Below are positions 57,668 to 64,000 of a stretch of DNA of 64,000 nucleotides, one piece after another. The stretch comes from Nonomuraea turkmeniaca (GTDB lineage Bacteria; Actinomycetota; Actinomycetes; Streptosporangiales; Streptosporangiaceae), in contig NZ_VCKY01000011.1 of NCBI RefSeq assembly GCF_005889735.1, forward strand, positions 25,416 to 89,415. The letters run 5' to 3'. The notes beneath the pieces were generated by a model, which saw nothing but the letters and a program-made list of their open reading frames with translations, was not told where the DNA came from and did no database searches. The position numbers and the translations under genes were made by a program. Each line of letters opens with the position of its first letter. Positions within the stretch are counted from its first letter, which is position 1.

Positions 57668-58515
57668 TGCCCTTCCTTCCCGTCGAGGGGTACCAGCTTG
57701 AGATCGAACTCGATCTCCTCGTACGGGCCGTCCATTTCCCAGCCCTCGGTGCGCTCGCGCGGGTGGCAGATCAGCTCGTCCTTGACCGCGTACGCGGCGT
57801 CGGAATCGAGGTAGGGGTCGCCGGCCAGGAACAGGTGGGTGGTCAGCGACCGGTGGCCTGCCGCGGTGACCCGGTAGTGCAGGTGGGCCGGGCGCATGGG
57901 GTGGCGGCCGATGGCGTGCAGCAGCCGCCCGCCGGTGCCGTCGGTGGGCACCGGGTAGCTGCTGGGCCGGATGGTGCGGAACCAGTAGCGGCCGTCGGCG
58001 TCGGCGGTGAACAGGCCGCGCAAGTTGCCGCTGTCCTGGGTGTCGTCCTGGGTGTCGTACAGGCCGGTGTCGTTGGCCTGCCACAGATCCACCACCGCGC
58101 CGGGGAGCGGCGTGCCGTCGCAGTCGAGCACGCGGCCGTGCACGACGGTCGGCACGCCACGTTCACGCTCGGGACCGAAGCTGATCCAGGCGCCCGGCTC
58201 GCGGGCCGGGGCCGGTGAGTGGAAGGGACCCTCGACCGAGGACGGCGTCATGTTCTCCGGGCCGGCGTTGTTGACGTCGTCCACCGCCGAGGTCAGCCCC
58301 AGCATGTCGGACAGCAGGATGAACTCGTTGCGGTCGGGTGTGCACATCTTGCCCGTCTCGATGAGGAAGTCGAGCCCGGCCAGCCATTCCTCGGGGGTCG
58401 GCCGGGTCTCCTCGACGAAGGCGTGCAGGTGAGTGACCAGGGCGCGGACGAGTTCGTTCAGCCGCGGATCCGGCCCGTCGACCTGGCTGAGCACCTGGCG
58501 CAGAAGCGGGGTCAT
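57664..58515 (-). CDS. Intradiol ring-cleavage dioxygenase (hydroxyquinol 1,2-dioxygenase-like)
   Basis: 283 residues. N-terminal helical dimerisation domain (residues 1-90), then the beta-sandwich with Fe(III) ligands: Tyr in the NDTGLYDTQDD loop, Tyr in RPSSYPVPTDG, and the two His in RPAHLHYRV. Length and the GPFHSPAPAREPGAWISFG segment fit the hydroxyquinol/catechol group. It opens the ring between two hydroxyl groups to give a muconate or maleylacetate. The start overlaps the stop of an esterase remnant (ATGA). Confidence 0.87.
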   Translation of the reverse strand: MTPLLRQVLSQVDGPDPRLNELVRALVTHLHAFVEETRPTPEEWLAGLDFLIETGKMCTPDRNEFILLSDMLGLTSAVDDVNNAGPENMTPSSVEGPFHSPAPAREPGAWISFGPERERGVPTVVHGRVLDCDGTPLPGAVVDLWQANDTGLYDTQDDTQDSGNLRGLFTADADGRYWFRTIRPSSYPVPTDGTGGRLLHAIGRHPMRPAHLHYRVTAAGHRSLTTHLFLAGDPYLDSDAAYAVKDELICHPRERTEGWEMDGPYEEIEFDLKLVPLDGKEGQ

Positions 58516-58661
58516 GCGGCACCGCCAAGATGGCCGCCGCCGTGCAGGCAGAGCACGACCGGCGCCGGGCCGTCGACGGCCGGCAGGTAGAGGTCGAGCG
58601 CGAGGGAGACACCGTCCGCCGTCGCGTACTCGATGTCGGTCTCGATGCGCACGTGGGTCAC
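58512..58661 (-). pseudogene. Alpha/beta hydrolase (esterase) N-terminal remnant
   Basis: 49 residues from GTG 58661: IEYATADGVSLALDLYLP and then APVVLCLHGGGH, the oxyanion-hole HGGGH motif of HSL-type esterases, stopping after LGGAA. The TGA at 58514-58512 overlaps the dioxygenase ATG. Most of the gene, including the nucleophile, is gone. A minus-strand frame ending in GTGA overlap with this one (VFGVTLASGLLALVDELAARL, coded near 58670-58760) looks like a further remnant that I cannot name. Confidence 0.65.
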
Positions 58662-58817
58662 GCGGGTTGCCTCTCGTCGGTCAGGTGGAGCCGGGCGGCC
58701 AGTTCGTCGACGAGCGCCAGGAGGCCGGAGGCCAGGGTGACGCCGAAGACGTACCAGTCCGGGCGGAGACGCCGTCGAGGTGTGGACGAAATCGCTGGCC
58801 ACAGGCTGGTCGACGAC

Positions 58818-58848
58818 CATAACCACCCGGATGTTCCGGGTGGTTATG
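58818..58848. promoter_or_regulatory. 31-bp palindromic operator for the GntR regulator
   Basis: 14-bp perfect arms (CATAACCACCCGGA at 58818-58831 and its complement at 58835-58848) around TGT. A further half-site, CGGGTGGTTA, sits across the gntR start at 58910. The left arm includes a minus-strand ATG (58820), so the element overlaps the start of whatever gene once began there. Confidence 0.85.
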
Positions 58849-58909
58849 TCTCCGCCGAAGCGTACCGCCCGACTGCCGGAATGGCCAGAAATCTGGTAGA
58901 ACTGTTCGG

Positions 58910-59590
58910 GTGGTTAAGGCTGAACCCCTGACGCGCGCGGAGGCGCTGGCCGCAGACATCGAATCGATGATCGTCGAACGCGGCCTGGGTCCTGGTGACC
59001 TGATCGGCACCATGGACGAGTTCCGCGACCTCTCCGGTTACGGGCGCGCGACCATCAGCGAAGCCGCGCGGCTGCTCAACGACCGTGGCAGCGTCGAGAT
59101 CCGGCCCGGTCGCGGCGGCGGCCTGTTCGTGGCCCAGCCCAACCCGATCGTGCGGCTCCGGCACACCCTGCTGACCGTACGGAGGATGCCCACCACCGTG
59201 GCTGACGCCATCGCCGTACGTGAGGCGCTGGAGCCGTTGATCGCCACCGACGCGGCGCGGCACCGGAGCCGGCAGGACATCTCCGACCTGCGCAAGCGCC
59301 TGGCCAGCCTCAAACGCGCGATGAGCAGCACCGACCGCTTCATGCGGGCCAACTGGGCACTGCACGAGCGCATCGCCGAGATCAGTCCCAACCATCTGGC
59401 CAAGGCCGTCTATCTGAGCATGACCCGGTTCATCACGGACCTGTCAGAGCATGCGGATCCCGACGACAGCCGCAACGGGGACTATCTCCGCTTGCGTCTG
59501 GACGTGCATGTGGAACTGGTGGAGGCGATCATCGCGGGCGACGTCGCGCGAACGACGGCGGCCGTCGAGCGCCATCACGCCCCCTCGTGA
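58910..59590 (+). CDS. GntR family (FCD) regulator
   Basis: 226 residues from GTG 58910. The winged helix contains FRDLSGYGRATISEAARLLNDRGSVEIRPGRGGGLFVA; the FCD sensor domain has metal-ligand positions in ADAIAVREALEPLIATDAARH, HERIAE and the late HVELVEAI and VERHH. FCD regulators bind organic acids, fitting control of the divergent aromatic-catabolism genes through the 31-bp palindrome. A half operator at its own start suggests autoregulation. Confidence 0.85.
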   Translation: MVKAEPLTRAEALAADIESMIVERGLGPGDLIGTMDEFRDLSGYGRATISEAARLLNDRGSVEIRPGRGGGLFVAQPNPIVRLRHTLLTVRRMPTTVADAIAVREALEPLIATDAARHRSRQDISDLRKRLASLKRAMSSTDRFMRANWALHERIAEISPNHLAKAVYLSMTRFITDLSEHADPDDSRNGDYLRLRLDVHVELVEAIIAGDVARTTAAVERHHAPS

Positions 59591-59726
59591 GATCGTTCGG
59601 GCGCCGCCCCCGTCATCCGCACGATCCGCAGAACTCACCCGGGCAAGGATCAGTTGCAAGGTGGAGTGTCTTCGCGTGAGCTGAGAGTGTCACAGGGCAA
59701 GCCGGATCGGTGCGACCGATACACCC

Positions 59727-59879
59727 GGGGATTTCCGCCATGACGGCGCCTGCGCGAATCAGTCCCTCGACGTCGATGACGAGTGCACGCTCACAGTGTG
59801 GTTCGAACCGGCGGACTCCGGCGCGAGCGGGTCGGCGCGCCTGGTGATCCATCAGAATCTTCCCGGCAAGCCCAGTTGA
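59727..59879 (+). pseudogene. Fragment of a secreted ASH/choice-of-anchor type domain
   Basis: A plus-strand frame reads GDFRHDGACANQSLDVDDECT and then VWFEPADSGASGSARLVIHQN, the F...C...C...V.F.P...G...A.L.I pattern of ASPM-SPD-2-Hydin-like beta domains in secreted proteins. It stops at 59879. There is no start or upstream gene, so it is a relic. The rest of 59591-59908 shows nothing else. Confidence 0.5.
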
Positions 59880-59908
59880 TCTCGGTGACCGGCGGAGGGC
59901 TGAGATGG

Positions 59909-60487
59909 TCAGTGCCTGGACGGTGCCAGGTGGGCGCGCTCTCCCTGCGCGCCGAACAGGGTGAGCACCTCGGCGGTCCGGCTGTCGGCGCTGCCGATCC
60001 AGTGCGGTATGCGGGTGTCGAACTCCGCGGCCTCGCCGACGCCGAGCCGGAACTCCTGCTCGCCGAGCACGAACCTGACGTGTCCGTTGAGGACGTAGAA
60101 CCACTCGTATCCCTCGTGGGTCTGCAGGTTCATCGTGGGCGCTCGGCCGGCGGGTGGATAGATCACCTTGTAGGCCTGGATACCGCCGGCCCGCCTGGTC
60201 AGTGGCACCATCACCAGCCCGGATCGCCGCACTGGTCGCAGGTGGATGCGCGGGTCGCCGGTGGGCGGCGCCGCGACGAGATCATCGAGCGGGACGCCGT
60301 GCGCCCGGGCCAGAGGCAGTAGCTGCTCCAGCGTGGGGCGGAGCTTGCCGTTCTCGAGACGGGACAGGGTGCTCGCTGTGAGGCCGGTTTCGTTTGCCAG
60401 CGCTGCCAGCGTGGCGCTCCGCGCCCGGCGCAGGGCACGCAGACGCGGCCCAACTCCAGCCAGAACATCTCTTGCGGGATTGTCCAT
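59909..60487 (-). CDS. XRE-cupin transcriptional regulator
   Basis: 192 residues from ATG 60487; the frame extends upstream, antisense to the methyltransferase gene. N-terminal XRE helix-turn-helix (LRALRRARSATLAALANETGLTASTLSRLENGKLRPTLEQL) and C-terminal cupin (THEGYEWFYVLNGHVRFVLGEQEFRLGVGEAAEF). Such proteins sense small molecules, often amines or sulphur compounds, through the cupin. It is divergent from a methyltransferase gene and separated from it by a palindrome at 60514-60525. Confidence 0.87.
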   Translation of the reverse strand: MDNPARDVLAGVGPRLRALRRARSATLAALANETGLTASTLSRLENGKLRPTLEQLLPLARAHGVPLDDLVAAPPTGDPRIHLRPVRRSGLVMVPLTRRAGGIQAYKVIYPPAGRAPTMNLQTHEGYEWFYVLNGHVRFVLGEQEFRLGVGEAAEFDTRIPHWIGSADSRTAEVLTLFGAQGERAHLAPSRH

Positions 60488-60513
60488 ACCCCGATGATGC
60501 GGATCCGCAACTT

Positions 60514-60525
60514 TTCTTGCAAGAA
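60514..60525. promoter_or_regulatory. Palindrome TTCTTGCAAGAA, likely XRE operator
   Basis: A perfect 12-bp palindrome, 27 bp upstream of the XRE-cupin start and on the far side of the divergent methyltransferase promoter. Confidence 0.6.
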
Positions 60526-60619
60526 GGAAATGGCGGTGGCGATGCTGTCGGTACATCACCGGTTCGAAGGTGCGTATCGGATCACGCTCGGCATGCCGGC
60601 CGACGAAGGGACAACTCAG

Positions 60620-61300
60620 ATGGATTCTCCCCAAGGGCGACGACTCACCGCCGACGCCTCGGGCGACCAGGGCGCGGCGGACGAGGACGCCGAGCTGTTC
60701 TGGGAGCGGCACTACCGCACCCGGCGTAGCTGGGTCGCACGCGTCAACCCGCTGCTCGCCGAGACAGCCGCGCCGCTGCGCCCCGGTGCCGCCCTGGATC
60801 TGGGCTGCGGCGCCGGCGGCGACGCCATCTGGCTCGCCCGGCGGGGCTGGCACGTCACCGCCGTGGACATCTCCACCACCGCCGTCGAACGGGTGCGGGA
60901 ACGCGCCCGCGACCTCGGCGTCGCGGACCGGGTCGCCACCGAACAACACGATCTGGCCAGAAGCTTCCCGGCAGGCAAGTTCGATCTCGTCTCCGCCCAG
61001 TACTTCCACACCCCGTTCCCATTGCTCCGCAGCCGAGTCCTGCGCAGCGCCGCACGGGCCCTGAGCCCCGGCGGTCTGCTGCTGATCGTCGACCACGGCT
61101 CCACCGCGCCCTGGTCGTGGAACCAGGACCCCGACGTCCACCACCCCACACCCACCGAGATCGCCGCCGAACTTGATCTCGATCCCGCGCGCTGGCCCGT
61201 CCTGCGCGCCGACATGCCCCGCCGCCGGGCCACCGGACCCGCCGGTGAGACCGCCACCGTCATCGACAACATCCTGCTCATCCAGCGAACCGCCGGATGA
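60620..61300 (+). CDS. Class I SAM-dependent methyltransferase (TehB/thiopurine-like)
   Basis: 226 residues from ATG 60620 (CGAAGGGA upstream; the frame is open to 60494). FWERHYRTRRSWVARVNPLL precedes motif I ALDLGCGAGGDAIWLARRGWHVTAVDIS, then FDLVSAQYFHTP. The set is typical of TehB-like enzymes that methylate small toxic anions or thiols. It is likely under control of the divergent XRE-cupin regulator, and the DinB gene 42 bp downstream may be in the same transcript. Confidence 0.83.
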   Translation: MDSPQGRRLTADASGDQGAADEDAELFWERHYRTRRSWVARVNPLLAETAAPLRPGAALDLGCGAGGDAIWLARRGWHVTAVDISTTAVERVRERARDLGVADRVATEQHDLARSFPAGKFDLVSAQYFHTPFPLLRSRVLRSAARALSPGGLLLIVDHGSTAPWSWNQDPDVHHPTPTEIAAELDLDPARWPVLRADMPRRRATGPAGETATVIDNILLIQRTAG

Positions 61301-61342
61301 CCGCCTGAACCACACGACACCACGTCGGAAGAGAGTGACTCG

Positions 61343-61852
61343 ATGCCAGGAAATCACGCGCAGCGATCCAGGACGCGGGCGAAGGACACCACGCCTCCGC
61401 GGACCGGCGCCGACGAGAAGGCCACCCTGCGGGGCTTCCTCGACTATCTGCGGAACGCGGTCGCGGACAAGGTTGCGGGCGTGCCGGAACCGCAGGTCCG
61501 AACGGGTGGAGTGCCCTCGGGCACCAACCTTCTCGGGCTGCTAAAGCATGTGGCGTCCGTCGAACGGTTCTACTTCCTCGGTGAGGATGTCGGCGACTGG
61601 CGCGCGACCATGCGGCCGTCCGCGGAGGACACCGTCGACGGCGTGCTCGCCGACTACCGGAAGACCGTCGAGCGAGCGAACCAGGTCATCGACGCCTGCC
61701 CGGATCTGGCCCTTCCCGCCCCGCGACCCCCGCGCCCTGGGCCGGCGCCATCGATGCGATGGGTCCTGGTGCACATGATTGAAGAGACCGGCCGGCACGC
61801 CGGCCACGCCGACATCCTCCGCGAGCAGATCGACGGATCCACTGGCCGTTGA
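61343..61852 (+). CDS. DinB superfamily (DUF664) protein
   Basis: 169 residues from ATG 61343 with GAAGAGAG upstream. DUF664 pattern: DEKATLRGFLDYLRNAVADKVAGVPEPQ, SGTNLLGLLKHVASVERFYF, and HMIEETGRHAGHADILREQIDG with the metal-ligand His residues. It is 42 bp after the methyltransferase, so the pair may form a detoxification operon. It resembles the DinB gene at 48949-49518 but the two are not recent duplicates. Confidence 0.8.
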   Translation: MPGNHAQRSRTRAKDTTPPRTGADEKATLRGFLDYLRNAVADKVAGVPEPQVRTGGVPSGTNLLGLLKHVASVERFYFLGEDVGDWRATMRPSAEDTVDGVLADYRKTVERANQVIDACPDLALPAPRPPRPGPAPSMRWVLVHMIEETGRHAGHADILREQIDGSTGR

Positions 61853-61987
61853 CCAGCCCGGGACCGGCGCGCGGCACACGAGCCGCCTCATGATCGGTCC
61901 GGCCGTTGCCCTGCCAACGTGGCGTCGGCCCGCTCAAGGGGTCGTCCGGCCGATCGCGTGCGGTGCCAGATGATCAGTGCTGTGCTC

Positions 61988-62917
61988 CTACGGTTCTGTC
62001 GCAGCAGGCCCGCCGCAGTGGGCGCGGATGAGTGCGATCACAGTGTCGGCGGTGCAGTCGAGGAAGCTGCGGCCATCGGGCAACTGCGCCTCTGGGCTGA
62101 TGTAACTGCGCCGCCCCATGTGGGTGGCCGGGTCAAGCCCGTGTACGGTGATCTTTCCGGCGCGGCCGGCCCGGTTCCATCCACTGCGGCGGAAGATCCG
62201 CCAACGCTGAGGGAAGATCCAGGTGCTGACCCGCTCGATCCAGTCGCTCCCGCTGGTGAGCTGATGCAGGTGATCGGCGTGGGTGAGATCGTTGGCGCCG
62301 TTGTGGAACCCACCGATAGTGATCAGCAGGAGCGGGGCACGCAGCCGGGTGTGCAGTTCGTCAACCGCGCCGGTGGCGACCTGGGCGCCACCGCTGTAGC
62401 TGAGCAGCACCACGGGTATGCCGCTGTCGGGCTGGTAACCCGCCCGGCGCAGGTGGTTGGCGGTCTGAGTGCCCACGGCGCGGTTGTACAGGGGACGGTA
62501 CCGGTGGTCGGCGGCCACGAAGATCTGCATGACGTTGTGCAGGAACAGCAGGAGCCCGATGCGGTGGCGGAGCCACGCCCACACAGGCCGGTCGGCGAGC
62601 GGGTCGGCCAGTGGAGAGTAGGGCTGCACCTGGCCCAGCACCCGCAGCTCCGGCGCGCCGGCGATCAGGGCCTTGACCAGCTGGCCCCCGTCGCGGGTGT
62701 CGCGGAAACGACGTTTCCCGATGCCGTCCAGATAGACCAGGTAGGCGTCCGGAGGACGGTCGGGATCCGCACCTCGGGCGTAGGGCATGTCCTGCGGTAG
62801 CTCCGTGCCAGGAGTCCGCCAGCCGGCGGTGTAGGCCATCACCTCGTAGCGGGCGAGCAGGGCTTCGGCGAGCAGGATCGGACCCAGCAGCAGGACGAAG
62901 AGCGGGAACTCGATCAT
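61988..62917 (-). CDS. Membrane-anchored alpha/beta hydrolase-like protein
   Basis: 309 residues from ATG 62917, overlapping the previous stop (ATGA). An N-terminal hydrophobic segment (about 4-22) probably anchors it. The hydrolase-like core has PDAYLVYLDGIGKRRF near residue 57 and a nucleophile elbow SYSGG with Ser175; the first Gly of G-x-S-x-G is replaced by Ser. A late His is near DCTADTVIALIRAHCG. It could be an esterase or lipase acting at the membrane. It is the last gene of a three-gene operon with a membrane protein and a glycosyltransferase. Confidence 0.62.
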   Translation of the reverse strand: MIEFPLFVLLLGPILLAEALLARYEVMAYTAGWRTPGTELPQDMPYARGADPDRPPDAYLVYLDGIGKRRFRDTRDGGQLVKALIAGAPELRVLGQVQPYSPLADPLADRPVWAWLRHRIGLLLFLHNVMQIFVAADHRYRPLYNRAVGTQTANHLRRAGYQPDSGIPVVLLSYSGGAQVATGAVDELHTRLRAPLLLITIGGFHNGANDLTHADHLHQLTSGSDWIERVSTWIFPQRWRIFRRSGWNRAGRAGKITVHGLDPATHMGRRSYISPEAQLPDGRSFLDCTADTVIALIRAHCGGPAATEP

Positions 62918-63408
62918 GTGACCAGCTCCCGCGCCCCGGTGGCGTTGATCTTCACGACCAGGCGCCGTACGGCATCGATGGCGGCGGCCAGCCCGACTCC
63001 AGCGACGGCCACGCAGCCTGCGGCAGCCCACCAGCCCAGCCCCGTCGTCGCGGCGAGCGGGGCGACGAGGCCGGCCCCGACCCCCACGCAAAGCAGCAGG
63101 TGCAGCAGGGGCCCGAGCAGCGGGAACGCGAGGACGGCGGCGAGAAGCAGCGGGGCGACCAGGCCGGGTGTCCAGGTGAACGCGGCGACGACTGACAGCG
63201 GAGCGGACAGCACCAGCTCGGCAAGGGTCCATGCGGTCAGTGGCCACAGCGCGAACGCAGCGCCCTCGACCACGGCGCCGGTCAGCAGGAGCAGGATCGC
63301 ATGGGGCCGCGACACGCCGGGCCGGCGAGCCACCAGGGGCAGGATCCGCCCGGCGGCCTCGGACAGCCCAGCGAACAGCAGCAGGACGATGACGACGGGT
63401 GACATCAC
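62914..63408 (-). CDS. Hypothetical membrane protein
   Basis: 164 residues, about four or five hydrophobic helices and hardly any soluble part; it begins MMSPVVIVLLLFAGLSEAAGRILPLVARR. Start and stop touch both neighbours: it begins directly after the glycosyltransferase stop and ends inside the hydrolase start. No family is recognised. The layout suggests it holds or transports the product of the flanking enzymes. Confidence 0.6.
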   Translation of the reverse strand: MMSPVVIVLLLFAGLSEAAGRILPLVARRPGVSRPHAILLLLTGAVVEGAAFALWPLTAWTLAELVLSAPLSVVAAFTWTPGLVAPLLLAAVLAFPLLGPLLHLLLCVGVGAGLVAPLAATTGLGWWAAAGCVAVAGVGLAAAIDAVRRLVVKINATGARELVT

Positions 63409-64000
63409 TCAGCGCTCCTGTGTCGCATCTGCCGGGACCGGCCGGCTGCCCCCGCCGGCCCGGTGCAGGTAGCGCTCGAGTTCGTCGGCGGCGCGCAGGT
63501 AGCCGCCTGCCTCGCGTTGGGTGACCCGCAGGGTGGCCGCCGCGGCCCGGAAGCGTGGGTCGTCGAGCAGGCGTCGGGCGAGGGCGTTCACGGGTCCCGC
63601 GGCGGCGTCCTGGGGACGGATCGACAGCCCGGCGCCGAGCTCGACCACCCGCCGGGCCACGAGCGGCTGATCTGCGCCCTGCGGGACCACCAGCATCGGA
63701 ACCCCCGCGTACAGGGCCTCGTTGGCGCTGTTCATCCCGCCGTGCGTGACGAACAGCGCAGCGCGGGCGAGCACCTCTGGTTGCGGTACGAAGCGGCGAG
63801 CATGCACGTTGTCCGGCAGCGGATCCAGCGCGGCTGGATCGGTCTCCCCGGTGGCGATGATCACGGTGCCGCCCAGCGGCGCCAGCGCGGTGGCGAAGTT
63901 GCGCAGCAACCGCGGGCCGGCTTTGAACACCGTGCCCACCGAGGCGTACAGCACCGGAGCGCGCAGGCGATCGGCCGGGAACGACGGGTCGGGTGGGCGG
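63409..64000 (-). CDS. Macrolide-type GT1 glycosyltransferase, partial
   Basis: Only the C-terminal 197 residues are inside the window; the gene continues beyond 64000. GT-B C-terminal domain: PVLYASVGTVFKAGPRLLR, then the donor-binding signature LFVTHGGMNSANEALYAGVPMLVVPQGADQPLVARRVVELGAG of the MGT group. The relatives glycosylate macrolides or other aglycones. It heads the three-gene operon that follows. A role in resistance or in decorating a lipid or natural product are both possible. Confidence 0.82.
   Translation of the reverse strand, partial: RPPDPSFPADRLRAPVLYASVGTVFKAGPRLLRNFATALAPLGGTVIIATGETDPAALDPLPDNVHARRFVPQPEVLARAALFVTHGGMNSANEALYAGVPMLVVPQGADQPLVARRVVELGAGLSIRPQDAAAGPVNALARRLLDDPRFRAAAATLRVTQREAGGYLRAADELERYLHRAGGGSRPVPADATQER

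Overview
The window is high-GC DNA from a filamentous actinobacterium, most probably of the Streptosporangiaceae (Nonomuraea-like). That placement is inferred from several features together: the tRNA-Thr / tRNA-Met / rpmG / hadA / hadB block, mycothiol-type (TIGR03086) and DinB proteins, an MXAN_6230/SCO0854-type TerD protein, many GTG starts, and many TetR, GntR, WYL, LacI and XRE regulators. It reads as chromosomal 'arm' DNA: short one- to three-gene modules, each with its own regulator, separated by decayed gene remnants.

Layout. 1-3.3 kb: remains of an actinomycete integrative and conjugative element, with a membrane protein, a small CxxC membrane protein behind twin palindromic operators, and an FtsK/TraB-like transfer ATPase broken by three frameshifts and a stop. 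3.3-9.0 kb: housekeeping block on the minus strand (hadB, hadA, rpmG, tRNA-Met, then tRNA-Thr), with a TerD-family gene, a Tat-signal protein and a response-regulator fragment lying between the two tRNAs. 9.0-16.2 kb: two secreted cell-wall hydrolases (NlpC/P60, GH25), a DrrAB-type ABC exporter, a Ca2+/H+ antiporter, Nudix, flavin-reductase and GNAT genes. 16.3-19.0 kb: a two-gene NB-ARC/TPR STAND module whose two proteins share a short motif. 19.1-26.1 kb: TIGR03086 protein, TetR-controlled hydrolase with three operators, DHFR-like reductase, flavin monooxygenase, DUF1835 protein, S66 peptidase and an MFS remnant. 26.2-29.2 kb: surface-glycan genes (GT87, methyltransferase, GT2) with truncated partners and a 29-bp duplication that fuses two reading frames. 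29.5-32.9 kb: TetR/acetyltransferase and WYL/DinB/VOC modules. 32.9-34.0 kb: degraded integrase and other remnants, plus a 28-residue Cys-rich ORF with a terminator. 34.0-39.3 kb: Clp-N/HTH regulator with twin operators, a basic secreted protein, LacI, an unrecognised protein, GNAT and a phosphotransferase. 39.3-41.8 kb: an overlapping NDH-2 / cytochrome b pair. 41.9-45.7 kb: predicted rifamycin-resistance operon (RAE, rgt-like glycosyltransferase, helR), with a direct repeat on each side of helR. 45.9-48.4 kb: methyltransferase, then ArsR and an ArsM-ArsN-like fusion. 48.7-56.6 kb: rraA and transposase remnants, DinB, MFS, methyltransferase, SigJ-type sigma factor with a divergent SDR, a secreted protein, a LuxR-type regulator and a membrane protein. 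56.6-59.9 kb: aromatic-ring catabolism (intradiol dioxygenase, fumarylacetoacetate-type hydrolase, GntR with a 31-bp operator) with several gene remnants. 59.9-64.0 kb: XRE-cupin regulator with a divergent methyltransferase, DinB, and a three-gene operon of hydrolase, membrane protein and a macrolide-type glycosyltransferase cut by the window edge.

The strongest functional units are the RAE-rgt-helR operon, the ArsR/ArsM-ArsN locus, the STAND pair, and the cytochrome b/NDH-2 pair. The most striking structural theme is genome decay in which short remnants keep their ATGA or GTGA overlap with the next gene. All assignments come from reading the sequence and recalled family features; no database search was run.
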